Part shown: positions 7,423 through 17,051 of the stretch, piece after piece | Numbering within the stretch: the first letter of the stretch is position 1 | Layout of the letters: each line of letters begins with the position of its first letter | Source: DAOTXS01 sp034435055 | Lineage (GTDB): Bacteria > Chloroflexota > Anaerolineae > UBA4142 | Reading direction: 5' to 3' | NCBI GenBank assembly: GCA_034435055.1 | Contig: DAOTXS010000047.1 | Span: 1 to 64,000, forward strand | DNA length: 64,000 bases | The notes under the pieces: model-generated | What the model was told of the DNA's origin: nothing | Seen by the model: the letters and a program-made list of their open reading frames with translations, nothing else | The model's database searches: none | Position numbers and translations under genes: made by a program

Positions 7423-9824
7423 TCTACAACAGAAAGCATAGAAATCAAAGTTTCGCCAATCAGCGTGCCGGTTGCCGCATCACGCAAGCCGACGATGAGT
7501 TGATACTCGCCGCGCGCACCGTCGGCGGGGATGATTAGGTCGCGCCAATCCAACAAAACTTCGCCTTCATTCCACTCGACGGTAGGATAAGTTCCGTTCG
7601 CCGGTCGCCCGGCTTGTTCGATTATCACACATCCGGCGGCATCCTGCAATCGCACAAAGGTCACGTAATCGTTGACCGGTTTGCTACGCGCGCGCCAGTA
7701 AAGTCCCACGTTCAATTCATCCCCCGCGCGAATCGATTGCGGCACGTGGGTCGAACCAAGAAACCGCATCTCACGCCAATCGACAAAAAGCGGCTGTTCG
7801 ATAAACAATTGCCCGGCGGTGTACGACCGCTTGTCTTTTTCGATTCGCACGCGCGCGATGATTGGTTCATTCCCCAACAATTGGTTCTGTTCATCTCTCG
7901 CCGGCAATAAATTCGTCGTGCCGGAGATTTGCACGCTCAATGAAAGTGTATATTCGCCGGCGGGCATCGTCGGTGGCAGACGCAACACGGACTGTTCGCC
8001 TAACCGTTTCCCCACTTGCTCGGCAGTCAACGAGGTCGCGCCGTTGTGAATCGCGTGTCCCTCTTCTGCCCACAAGTGCCCGTGCAAATCACTCACGCGC
8101 GCGGTGATGAAAAGCGAATCGGTGGCTGGCTGTTCCACGCGCCACTCGAAAACCGGTCGGAAGGTTTCACCCCCCCGTACGGTATCGGAAGGAACGATGC
8201 TGTAACCCAACAGCGTGAGCGAATCGCTATAACGAATAATCAATCGATGATCAGGTGCTTTGCGCTTGGCTAGCCAAAAACCATCAGCATCAACAATCGT
8301 TTCAAAATAACCAACCTTGCGATAACCTTCCCACCCCGGCAGATGCACACGATACCATTGCGCGGTGCTATCGCTGAGGACATAATCGGCTTGACGATAA
8401 TCCGGGATCACCGGGATTTCGTACAAATATCGTCGATTGGATAGATGCGCGAGAAATTCATTTTGCCCAACGACCGTTGCGTCATTCGGAATTACTGTAA
8501 TTAATTCGTTGCCGCGCCGGGTGTGTTCGCTAAACTCATAGCGCCATGATTGAAAATAGCGCGCGAAGGGACCGGGCGCGGCCAGGAAATAAGATGTACC
8601 GCTCGACACAATCAATAGACTGGCAAGCGCGCCGCGAATCGCCAACGACGACGCGCCACGTTGAATGAGATGATGCAAACCCAGGATGAGCGCGAAAAAG
8701 AGAAATGGCAATAGCGGCGCGAAATAGTACGAACGAATTTCGTACTGCAACGGATAAGTACTAAGCAACGAGTATCCTAAGGTTGGCAACGCCAGAAAAA
8801 ACACTTTTGCTCCAACAATCGGGATGAACATCAATGGGGCGAGCAAATGAAGTACGTACGCAATTTTTTCGGGAAGCCAGATTACTTGCACAATGATTTC
8901 CGGGCGCATCACAATCGTCGTCAAAATTTCTGGCACACTACGCCCCAGATAACGATAGCGCGCGCCACCGCCGCCGATAGCACCTTCGCCAAAATAATAG
9001 AATGTGCCGCCGTACTCGGCGCCACGAAAAAAGGGAATCAAGAATTGAAGCAACAGGACAACCCAAGCCACACCGAACAACGTCACCACCAAACCCAGCC
9101 GACGCTGCCGTTGAAATAAAAAAATGTAGACGCCAAACGCAATGGCAATCAATCCAATCTCTTCTTTGATTAGCAACACCAGCCCCAAGCCCACAATAAA
9201 GCCGACGTAATGTTTGCGAAGCAAAAAATATGTCGCCAAAGAAAGCAACGGGACCGCCAAAGCAATTTCGTGAAATTCAGTCAAGCCAATGTGTTGCATT
9301 CCAGGATTCAAAAAATAAGTTACCGCTACCACTAACGCAAGTGGAATGCCCAAACGTTGACGCGCAAACCAATAGATCGGAAATCCAGCCAAACCGAGCC
9401 CCACTACTTGGACGATCAACAGGATGATGGGATTTTGCCAGAGGGCATAGAATGGAACAAATGCCAAAATAATCGGCGTAAAACTTTTTCCAAGAAAAGT
9501 CAAAGTATCCCGAACGAATGTGCCTTGCATCAGCCGACCGTTGAGCGAGTTCCACACGAGTTGCCCGTACTGTCCTAAATCCCAGGCAGTCGTGAGTTCA
9601 TAGTAACCGGCGTGAAAAGTCAAGTATCGAATAATCGCTAATGTCGAAAAGACGGCGATGTATCCCACAGCCAACGCGAGAAATAATCGGTCGCCGTGTT
9701 TCGCCAGCCAAGTTGACCAGCGATGCCAATGGTTGGTATCGCCGCGCGCGATGATCCGATAGGTGAGAATCGCCGCGCCGATTGCAACTATAAATTGAAT
9801 CAGCGTCTCGATAAAAACATTCAT
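7419..9824 (-). CDS. DUF2079 membrane protein 1
   Basis: An 801-residue polytopic protein of the DUF2079 family, related in layout to GT-C glycosyltransferases; no activity has been shown for the family. About the first 400 residues hold some ten membrane helices. Family landmarks include SLNGRLMQGTFVRDT, TEFHEIALAVPL and LLIKEEIGLIAI. The remaining C-terminal half is extracytoplasmic and ends in a beta-rich domain with the pattern YWRARSKPVNDY, TYPTVEWNEGEVLLDW and GEYQLIVGLRDAATG. It is the last of three tandem paralogues (gap 4 nt to the next). Its TAG stop is formed by the terminus of MITE copy A, so the original C-terminus may have been altered by the insertion. Confidence 0.88.
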   Translation of the reverse strand: MNVFIETLIQFIVAIGAAILTYRIIARGDTNHWHRWSTWLAKHGDRLFLALAVGYIAVFSTLAIIRYLTFHAGYYELTTAWDLGQYGQLVWNSLNGRLMQGTFVRDTLTFLGKSFTPIILAFVPFYALWQNPIILLIVQVVGLGLAGFPIYWFARQRLGIPLALVVAVTYFLNPGMQHIGLTEFHEIALAVPLLSLATYFLLRKHYVGFIVGLGLVLLIKEEIGLIAIAFGVYIFLFQRQRRLGLVVTLFGVAWVVLLLQFLIPFFRGAEYGGTFYYFGEGAIGGGGARYRYLGRSVPEILTTIVMRPEIIVQVIWLPEKIAYVLHLLAPLMFIPIVGAKVFFLALPTLGYSLLSTYPLQYEIRSYYFAPLLPFLFFALILGLHHLIQRGASSLAIRGALASLLIVSSGTSYFLAAPGPFARYFQSWRYEFSEHTRRGNELITVIPNDATVVGQNEFLAHLSNRRYLYEIPVIPDYRQADYVLSDSTAQWYRVHLPGWEGYRKVGYFETIVDADGFWLAKRKAPDHRLIIRYSDSLTLLGYSIVPSDTVRGGETFRPVFEWRVEQPATDSLFITARVSDLHGHLWAEEGHAIHNGATSLTAEQVGKRLGEQSVLRLPPTMPAGEYTLSLSVQISGTTNLLPARDEQNQLLGNEPIIARVRIEKDKRSYTAGQLFIEQPLFVDWREMRFLGSTHVPQSIRAGDELNVGLYWRARSKPVNDYVTFVRLQDAAGCVIIEQAGRPANGTYPTVEWNEGEVLLDWRDLIIPADGARGEYQLIVGLRDAATGTLIGETLISMLSVVD

Positions 9825-9828
9825 CGTT

Positions 9829-12093
9829 CTACCGCAACACCGTTATCGTCGCTATGTTTGTCTCCGCAACCCAACGCTGGGTCGCGGCGTCACGCAACCC
9901 GGCGACGATTTGATAATCATTCGGACGGAGGTCCGCCGGGAGAAAAAAATCGTGCCAGTCGAGCAAGACTTCGCCTTCGTGCCACGTCAAGGTTGGATGC
10001 ACACCATTAGCTGGTTGCTGCGTGTGTTCAAAGGCAATGCGTCCATCCGCAGTACGCAATTGAATTACCACCGCATAATCGGCTTGTGGTTTGGCACGCG
10101 CGCGCCAGTACAAACCAACTTGAAGCAACTCGCCCGGCTTGATCGTTTGACGCGGCGGCACATAACCGATCAAACGAAGTTCTTGCATATCGAGGGACAA
10201 GGGATTCCTGATTTGTAATTGACTTGCCGCAAACGAACCGCGATTCTTTTCGATCCGCAGTTTGGTCAGGACGATTTCCGTTGTATCCGACTGATCGATG
10301 CTCAACGGCTCTTCCTCTTCCGCATAAACCGACAGGGTGATTTCGTACTCGCCGGCGGGCATAGTCGGTGGCAGAGCCAGGTTGTTTTGATCAATGAATG
10401 TTTTGTTAACCTGCCATTGTGTTTTTGCATCACCATCCGTTGGCTCACGATTTTCACTCGCCCAAACATGCCCGCGCGCATCGACGACTTGAACGAGCGT
10501 TTTGTACTTTTTATCGATGGCACGTTCCGCGCGCCACCAGAACATCGGACGCAAACTCATTCCCCCCGACAGCGGGACCGGAGGAATCGCATAACCAAGC
10601 AAAGCGATGCGGTTATCAAAGCGAAAATTCACCGTGCGGTCGGGTGACCGGCGTTTGGCAAGCCACCAGCCATCCTCATCGGCAATCGTTTCGAAAAAAC
10701 CGGTAGCGCGAAAAAATTCCCAGCCCGCGCGGTGCGCCGAATACCAAATATTGGACTGATCCATCAACACGAATTCAGCGCGTCGATAATCAAGGAACGG
10801 GAGTTGATAAATTCCCTCGCGTTGCGACAGGTGCGGCGTTAAATTGGGTTGCGCCACAACAATTGCCTTGCCGGGAATCGCGCGCACCAAATTTTGCCCG
10901 AGGATTGTATGCGACGAGGTGATTTGCAAGGCGCGTTGAAGTTGAAGCGCGAACAGTCCGGCGGATTGAAAACCGTAATTCAAAACGCTCGCTGCAAACA
11001 AAAGGGCAATCAAGCCCACACGCGGAATTTTTAAAGCCAGTCGTGAAATGCCAAGCCCCGCCGCAAAAAAAGGAAACACGATCAGCGGCGGCGTGTAACC
11101 TTCGTGAATCGCGTACTGATATGGATATTCGCTGAGCAAGGTGTAACCAAATGCCGGCGCGGAAAGCAAGAACACTTGCCAGCCGATCAGAGGAAGAAAT
11201 AAAAGCGGCACAAGAAAGTTCAGGACAAATACGATTTTGCCCGGCACCAGCAAATGTTCCAAGACGACGTTCGGTTGTGTAACGAGCGTTCGAACTATTT
11301 CCGCGAGATTGCGTCCCAGATACGCATAACGCGATTGCCCATCCCCCAGTTCGCCCGCGCCAAAATAATAAAACGTGCCCCCCAAACCTTGGCCGTGAAA
11401 ATAGGGAATGAGAAACTGCAACAGCACGATAAATCCAATTGCACTGATGAGCGAAATACTCAAACCCAGCCACGTGCGCCGCTGAACAAACCAAACGTAG
11501 AAACCAAATGCCACCACTAGTAACCAGAGTTCTTCTTTTGTCATCATTGCCAGAATCAGACAAGCCATCAGCCCGGCGTAATGTTGGCGCAGTAAAAAGA
11601 AAACGGCGAACGCAAGAATCGGCACGGCAAGCGCGATCTCGTGAAAGTCGCCGAAATAAATTCCATCGAGCGGAGGAAAGAGCAGATAGGCAAGCGTCAA
11701 CGCCAGCGCCGAGGCATAACCGATTTTTGCGCGCGCAAACCAATACAACGGAAATGCGCCCACCGCAATTCCAATAATCTGAACGACAATCAAAACAATT
11801 GGATTGCTCCAGAGCGCGTAAAGCGGAACAAACGCCAAAAGAATCGGCGTGAAAGTCTTGCCCAAAAAGAATGGCGCGTCGGGAACAAACGTGTTTTGGA
11901 ACAATCGACCATGCAGAGAATTCCAAATGAGCTGATCGTATTGCGCAAGGTCGTATCCGCTATTAAAAGTCAGATACTTGAATACGCCGAGCACACTCAT
12001 CACGATGGCAAAGGTGGCAATCATCGCGAACATCCAGCGATCTGCCGCGCGCGGCGATAACTTTGCCGAAACAAGTCGATGGATCAAATTCAT
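9829..12093 (-). CDS. DUF2079 membrane protein 2
   Basis: A 754-residue paralogue of its two neighbours, with the same plan: N-terminal membrane half (GRLFQNTFVPDAPFFLGKTF, FGDFHEIALAVPI, MMTKEELWLLVVAFG, FYYFGAGELGDGQSRYAYLG) and a C-terminal extracytoplasmic part ending in the beta-domain (YWRARAKPQADYAV, HPTLTWHEGEVLLDW). Conserved acidic residues in periplasm-facing loops (EFHE/DFHE and KEE) would be candidates for lipid-phosphate sugar donor chemistry if the family is a glycosyltransferase; that is inference. The gaps of 4-5 nt to both neighbours indicate one transcript. Confidence 0.88.
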   Translation of the reverse strand: MNLIHRLVSAKLSPRAADRWMFAMIATFAIVMSVLGVFKYLTFNSGYDLAQYDQLIWNSLHGRLFQNTFVPDAPFFLGKTFTPILLAFVPLYALWSNPIVLIVVQIIGIAVGAFPLYWFARAKIGYASALALTLAYLLFPPLDGIYFGDFHEIALAVPILAFAVFFLLRQHYAGLMACLILAMMTKEELWLLVVAFGFYVWFVQRRTWLGLSISLISAIGFIVLLQFLIPYFHGQGLGGTFYYFGAGELGDGQSRYAYLGRNLAEIVRTLVTQPNVVLEHLLVPGKIVFVLNFLVPLLFLPLIGWQVFLLSAPAFGYTLLSEYPYQYAIHEGYTPPLIVFPFFAAGLGISRLALKIPRVGLIALLFAASVLNYGFQSAGLFALQLQRALQITSSHTILGQNLVRAIPGKAIVVAQPNLTPHLSQREGIYQLPFLDYRRAEFVLMDQSNIWYSAHRAGWEFFRATGFFETIADEDGWWLAKRRSPDRTVNFRFDNRIALLGYAIPPVPLSGGMSLRPMFWWRAERAIDKKYKTLVQVVDARGHVWASENREPTDGDAKTQWQVNKTFIDQNNLALPPTMPAGEYEITLSVYAEEEEPLSIDQSDTTEIVLTKLRIEKNRGSFAASQLQIRNPLSLDMQELRLIGYVPPRQTIKPGELLQVGLYWRARAKPQADYAVVIQLRTADGRIAFEHTQQPANGVHPTLTWHEGEVLLDWHDFFLPADLRPNDYQIVAGLRDAATQRWVAETNIATITVLR

Positions 12094-12098
12094 TGCGA

Positions 12099-14543
12099 TT
12101 ACTCTACAACAATCGTTGTGAGTTCCACTTGCCCCAACACCTCACGATTTACAGCATCGCGCAAAAGAACGACGAGTTGATATTCGCCGCGTTCAAGCGT
12201 TGCTGGCAACACAACGTCATGCCAATCGAGGAGAACTTCACCCACGCTCCACAACGTCGTGGGATACGCATCATCCGCCGGTCGATTTGCCTGTTCGATC
12301 ACGTTCTGGCCGTTTGCGTTGCGCAACTGAACGACGACGAGATAATCACCTTGTGGTTTGGCGCGCGCTCGCCAATACAAACCAAGGTTCAATGTTTCGC
12401 CCGCGCGGATTTTTTCCGGCGGCGGCACGTAACCCAGGAATCGCATTTCGCGCATATCGACGAACAAGGGATGTTCGAGCCACCACAAATCGCGCGCCTG
12501 ATACGACCGAGTATCCTTTTCGATTCGGAGTGGCGCGACTATAACCGGCAAAGTCAGTGGAGCGCCCCGCGCGTCGATTGCGGGCAACGCCTCGCCATTC
12601 GATTGGCGCACTGAAAGCACCAGTTGATAATCGCCCGTCGGCATCGTCGGCGGTAAATCAATCGCGTACTGATCGCCAATCTCCTTTCCACTTTCCCAGC
12701 GCGTCGTCGGCAATTTCCCGGACTGCGGCTGACCTTCGATCGTTGCCCACACGTGCCCCCGTAGATCGATGATTTGAATCGTCATTGTGTACGGTTCGGT
12801 GATCGGCTGATCCGCTCGCCAGGTGACGATGGGACGCACAGTTGTGCCGCCGCGTAAAGTGTCAGTCTGCGGCAGTGTGTACCCGAGCAAGGTCAGCGTG
12901 TTGCCAAAACGAATCTGAAGCGATGATTCGACCGCACGGCGTTGGGCGACAATCATTCCATCCTGCTGTGAGAGAATCTCAAAATAACCTGTTGCAAAAA
13001 GATTGTCCCAGATTTTGCGGTGCGGCTCGTACCAACTACTTGTTGTGTCTGCCACCAAATAATCTAGCTGTCGATAATCTGGCACAACCGGAACTTCGTA
13101 GATAAATCGCCGCCCGGAAAGATGCGCCAACGCGTCCATTTCCGTTGCAACGCTGACACTGGGAGGAATCGACTTTATCAAAGCATTCCTGCGAAGCGCA
13201 TGTTCCGTCAGAACATAACGTTCCGGTTGAAAATAACGCGCGAAGGGTCCCACCGAGTAAAAGCAATAACTGACGATACTCGCGGACATTAGATAAATCA
13301 GCAATGTTACTTTGGCGATATAGAGTCGAGGCGAAGATAGATGTCGAGTCCATCGATGAAGAATACGCTGTGTCCCGACGATTGCCGCATAAAAGATCAA
13401 TGGGAGAATCGGCGCAAAGTACCAGTAATGGATCGAATATTGTGCATCGAGTGAACTAAGCAACGAGTATCCCAAAGTTGGAACGGCGAGCAACATCACT
13501 TCCGGCGCAATCAATGGCAATAATCCTAACGGAATTAGTAATTGCAAGACATACGCAATTTTTTCGGGCATCAACAAGCGCGGAATGACAATATCGGGGC
13601 GCGCGATCAAGGTAACGATAATTTGAGAAAGATTTGTCCCAAGATAACTATACCGCGAACTGCCCAGTGCTACAGAACCGCTACTAAAATAATAAAAGCC
13701 CGCACCAAACTCTGCCCCGCGAAAAAATGGAATGATATACTGTAACAAAAGAATGCTCGACGCCACACCAACCAAGGTAACCGCACTGCCTAATCGCCAT
13801 TGCCGCTGGACGAGCAAAATGTAAATCCCCAGCACAATCGCAATGATCGCAACTTCCTCTTTGACCAACAGCGCCACGCCAAGACAGATTAGAAAGCCGG
13901 GGGAATGTCGTCGGAGAAGAAAGAATATCGCGTAAGCCAGCAGGAACGTCATCAACGGCGCTTCATGAAATTCGTGCAGGTTAATGCTTGCAAGTCCGGG
14001 CGCGATTAGAAACGCCACGCCAAATCCAAGCGCCAGAACGCGGCCGATCCGTGGCTTTGCAAACCAGTAGATCGGCATCGCGCTTGCCGCTAATGCGCTG
14101 GTCTGAAGGATCAGCAGTACGATTGGATCGCTCCATAATCCGTAGAGCGGAACGAACGCTAGAATGATCGGGACAAAAGTCTTACCCAGAATCAGCGGGG
14201 CATCAAAAACAATTGTGTTCTCAAAGAGCCGTCCATGCATTGAATTCCAAGTCAGTTGACTATATTGTGCCAGGTCCCAACTGGAAGAGATATAGAGGTC
14301 TCCCATTTTGAACGCAAGATAACGAAGTGTGGACAAAATTCCAAATGTCAGTAGATAGACGAGAACGAGGCAGAAGAATATTCCATCTCCCCATCGCGGC
14401 GAAAGCGAGCCGACTCGTTGCAAAATTCTTTGTTCACGCAATGGCGAAGAAAACACAAAACGCGCAACCGCATACGCGGCTGCGCTCGCGCCGAACGAAA
14501 TGATCAGGATGATAATAAACTCAAAAAAGACAAACACCGACAT
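12099..14543 (-). CDS. DUF2079 membrane protein 3
   Basis: An 814-residue protein, first of the three tandem DUF2079 paralogues. The membrane half shows SSWDLAQYSQLTWNSMHGR, LHEFHEAPLMTFLL, LLVKEEVAIIAIVLG and FYYFSSGSVALGSSRYSYLG. The C-terminal half has the same WRARAKPQGDY, YPTTLWSVGEVLLDW and GEYQLVVLLRDAVNRE beta-domain as its neighbours. It lies 26 nt downstream of a GT39-like gene carrying a related terminal domain. All four probably act at the outer face of the membrane on a common polyprenyl-phosphate-sugar or polysaccharide substrate (inference). Confidence 0.88.
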   Translation of the reverse strand: MSVFVFFEFIIILIISFGASAAAYAVARFVFSSPLREQRILQRVGSLSPRWGDGIFFCLVLVYLLTFGILSTLRYLAFKMGDLYISSSWDLAQYSQLTWNSMHGRLFENTIVFDAPLILGKTFVPIILAFVPLYGLWSDPIVLLILQTSALAASAMPIYWFAKPRIGRVLALGFGVAFLIAPGLASINLHEFHEAPLMTFLLAYAIFFLLRRHSPGFLICLGVALLVKEEVAIIAIVLGIYILLVQRQWRLGSAVTLVGVASSILLLQYIIPFFRGAEFGAGFYYFSSGSVALGSSRYSYLGTNLSQIIVTLIARPDIVIPRLLMPEKIAYVLQLLIPLGLLPLIAPEVMLLAVPTLGYSLLSSLDAQYSIHYWYFAPILPLIFYAAIVGTQRILHRWTRHLSSPRLYIAKVTLLIYLMSASIVSYCFYSVGPFARYFQPERYVLTEHALRRNALIKSIPPSVSVATEMDALAHLSGRRFIYEVPVVPDYRQLDYLVADTTSSWYEPHRKIWDNLFATGYFEILSQQDGMIVAQRRAVESSLQIRFGNTLTLLGYTLPQTDTLRGGTTVRPIVTWRADQPITEPYTMTIQIIDLRGHVWATIEGQPQSGKLPTTRWESGKEIGDQYAIDLPPTMPTGDYQLVLSVRQSNGEALPAIDARGAPLTLPVIVAPLRIEKDTRSYQARDLWWLEHPLFVDMREMRFLGYVPPPEKIRAGETLNLGLYWRARAKPQGDYLVVVQLRNANGQNVIEQANRPADDAYPTTLWSVGEVLLDWHDVVLPATLERGEYQLVVLLRDAVNREVLGQVELTTIVVE

Positions 14544-14569
14544 TATTTCTAGCGGGACAAGAGCTTACA

Positions 14570-16525
14570 TCACTCGGGTTCAAAAGGGCCTAACAGCACC
14601 GGAGAAATACTTGCGCCCGTCCACGTCTGCGCCGGCAATCGATATTCAAATTTTGTCCAAATGACAGATACTTGCAATCGATACGACCCTGGCGGCAAAT
14701 CTTTGGATGCAGGCACAATCCATTCACCCTCGAACATCCCGGGACGCCAGCCACGCCCTTGGAACAAATCATCGCGCACAAGTACAACCTGACGATCCTC
14801 TTTGTCCAACAAGCGCAATTCGATTTCGAACGGCTCTGGATTCTCGCCGAGCGTTCGCCAGGTCAATTTTACCCGCACCGGCTCACCCACTTTCCAACGA
14901 TCATCCTCGTACCCCACCAATTCGATCAATTCACCGTAATCGCCAAAGCGGATGGCGGTACGATGGGGAGGCAATGTTGCGTGAGTCTTATGAACCCGAA
15001 TCTCGTAACCATTATCATTGAATCGAGCGATTTGGGGAAATCGATTGAATAGTTCCGTGTAGCGTGATACTTCTTGTTCATACCGTGCCGGATCAGCAAA
15101 ATATCGCGCGTAAACTCCCTGGCTAAACACCAGGTACTCGAAACCATTAGCGACGTACCACTCCGCCGGGTGATCCTGTATCCCAAACAATCCTTCGATG
15201 ACAAACTTGTTGCGATCCAAATAGGGCGAATAGGATTCGAGCGCGATACGAGTTCCGTGTGGCAAATTGGCATCAATCCATTGACGCGCCGCTTCGCGCC
15301 CATCCGGTTGGAGCAAACGCGTATTATTCGCCATAGCTGTCCGTAAGGGGAACCATGCCATTCCGATTACCAACCCAAAAAGCACTGCATTCTGTATGAC
15401 CGGACTGACTTGAAGGAGCCGCGATATCTGGTTGATGATGTACCAAAGAAACCACGCAGAAAAGATGATTAGGTATGGCACCACCGGCAGAATGGTGGTG
15501 TCAAAATGAACGATGTAAAAATTTATGAACACATAGTAGATCAGCGGAAAACATAGGGCGACAAGTGCTTCTGCCTTGCGATTCCAGAATGCTAAAAGAA
15601 TTCCAGCCAGCGCGAGCAATAAAACCCAACCCTGTGTCTGCCAAAGAAATTGAGGATAAAAAAGCAAAGTATTTCCTTCCGCACCTGGGTGTCCGGTCGC
15701 ATAGATTTTGCTGGCGTCCAAGGGACCAATCCGTAGAAATTGCGGAAGGTCTAGCCAAGCGTACGGCGTTGTAACTAAAAAAGCCAATACTCCAACTAGT
15801 CCCGCCACATAAATTTCTTTGCGCACAAACCCGCGCATCCCAAAGCGAAGAATGTGCGCAACAAGAACGGTAACGAATACTAAAACCACATTGTATTTGC
15901 TTGCCGCAGTCAATCCTACGCCGATTCCAGCAAGAACATAATTCCTCAGACGCGGATCCGATGCAATCCTGATCGCAAAATATGTTGTCCACAACGCAAA
16001 GAAGATCGCATAGGTATCAGGACGAATGAACTGACTATGTTTGATACCAAGCGGTTCGACCGCCATAAAAAGGGCCGCCACCCAAGCCACCACGCGATTC
16101 GATGAAACCCGATAAGCAATCCAATATACCCAAATTATCGAAAGCGTTCCGATCACCGCACTTAGTCCGCGTCCAAGCAAAAAAATTTCGGGGCGGGCAA
16201 TTTCGCCGACCGCCATCGCTTCCACATCAGGGAAAGGCAAGTCGGCTGGTGTGGCAAAGACGCCCGCCAGATTTCCGAGCCAAAAATAAATTAGATAAAC
16301 CAATGCATTGAAATAGAAAAGTAACGAGGGCCAATGAAAAAAGCCCGGATTGAAATCGCCGGTCCGAAGAATCCTGAGCGCAATCGACACCGGCACACCT
16401 TCATCCGGATGGTACAGGTAGGGCAATCCAAACGGAATGCCCCACAATCGTAAACTCAAACCTACCAACAAGACAGGAACCAGCCAAAGCCAATCCCGTC
16501 GAGCAATCCACTCCCGCACAAACAC
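14570..16525 (-). CDS. GT39/ArnT-like membrane glycosyltransferase
   Basis: A 651-residue GT-C protein. The acidic motif expected in the first outer loop is present (LYHPDEGVPVSIALRIL), followed by FNPGFFHWPSLLFYFNALVY. About ten further helices run to residue ~390. The soluble C-terminal region (about 400-651) ends in a beta-domain (VELVGYEDDRWKVGEPVRV, LPPGSYRLQVSV) resembling the one on the DUF2079 neighbours. GT39-type enzymes move a sugar from a polyprenyl phosphate to protein or glycolipid outside the membrane; the acceptor here is unknown. The start is GTG at 16525 with GAGG upstream. It heads the DUF2079 operon. Confidence 0.88.
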   Translation of the reverse strand: MFVREWIARRDWLWLVPVLLVGLSLRLWGIPFGLPYLYHPDEGVPVSIALRILRTGDFNPGFFHWPSLLFYFNALVYLIYFWLGNLAGVFATPADLPFPDVEAMAVGEIARPEIFLLGRGLSAVIGTLSIIWVYWIAYRVSSNRVVAWVAALFMAVEPLGIKHSQFIRPDTYAIFFALWTTYFAIRIASDPRLRNYVLAGIGVGLTAASKYNVVLVFVTVLVAHILRFGMRGFVRKEIYVAGLVGVLAFLVTTPYAWLDLPQFLRIGPLDASKIYATGHPGAEGNTLLFYPQFLWQTQGWVLLLALAGILLAFWNRKAEALVALCFPLIYYVFINFYIVHFDTTILPVVPYLIIFSAWFLWYIINQISRLLQVSPVIQNAVLFGLVIGMAWFPLRTAMANNTRLLQPDGREAARQWIDANLPHGTRIALESYSPYLDRNKFVIEGLFGIQDHPAEWYVANGFEYLVFSQGVYARYFADPARYEQEVSRYTELFNRFPQIARFNDNGYEIRVHKTHATLPPHRTAIRFGDYGELIELVGYEDDRWKVGEPVRVKLTWRTLGENPEPFEIELRLLDKEDRQVVLVRDDLFQGRGWRPGMFEGEWIVPASKDLPPGSYRLQVSVIWTKFEYRLPAQTWTGASISPVLLGPFEPE

Positions 16526-16561
16526 TTTTCTATTTCCTCGACGATTACATCACAAGTTCGA

Positions 16562-17029
16562 TCATTTTTCACCGCGCCATAACGACGTCCCCAAAATCAC
16601 TAGCCCGATAAGAATCAAAATCAGGGGCCATCCTTGCTGAATGAGTGCTTGCGCTTGCGGAATACCTTCAGCAATGCCGATCAAAAGGAGGATGCCGCCG
16701 GGAACCAGGGGCCACCAATGCGATTTGCCGCCGACAATCAGATGCACGACGAAAATCGCAATGAATCCCAAACCCAGCCCGATTAACACCGTCATATCCG
16801 ATCTCAGCGGCGGACGGTCGAACAGCAAACCGAGCCCGATGCCGGCAAGAATACAGCCGGGAATCAAGATGCCGTACGCGCGGGTGAAGGCGTACGGAAT
16901 TAGAAATGCCAGCCCCAGCATCAGGAGAAACAAACCGGGACCGAATTCAAAATACTGTACCAACAAAAACGCGATACCGAGAAAGATCAGAATCAAGCCG
17001 GGAATTAATCCGGCACGATTGGCGTTCAT
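16562..17029 (-). CDS. Small polytopic membrane protein
   Basis: A 155-residue, very hydrophobic protein with about six short membrane helices separated by glycine turns (GLIPGLILIFLGIAFLL, GLFLLMLGLAFLIPYAF, GLGLGFIAIFVVHLI, WPLILILIGLVILG). The repeating GLILI.LG pattern resembles LiaI/DUF5668-type envelope-stress membrane proteins, but I cannot assign it firmly. The start has a clean AGGAGG ribosome site. It follows the P-loop/zinc-ribbon gene at 17052 with a 22-nt gap, so they are probably co-transcribed. Confidence 0.75.
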   Translation of the reverse strand: MNANRAGLIPGLILIFLGIAFLLVQYFEFGPGLFLLMLGLAFLIPYAFTRAYGILIPGCILAGIGLGLLFDRPPLRSDMTVLIGLGLGFIAIFVVHLIVGGKSHWWPLVPGGILLLIGIAEGIPQAQALIQQGWPLILILIGLVILGTSLWRGEK

Positions 17030-17051
17030 ACAATCCTCCTTGAGCTAACAG

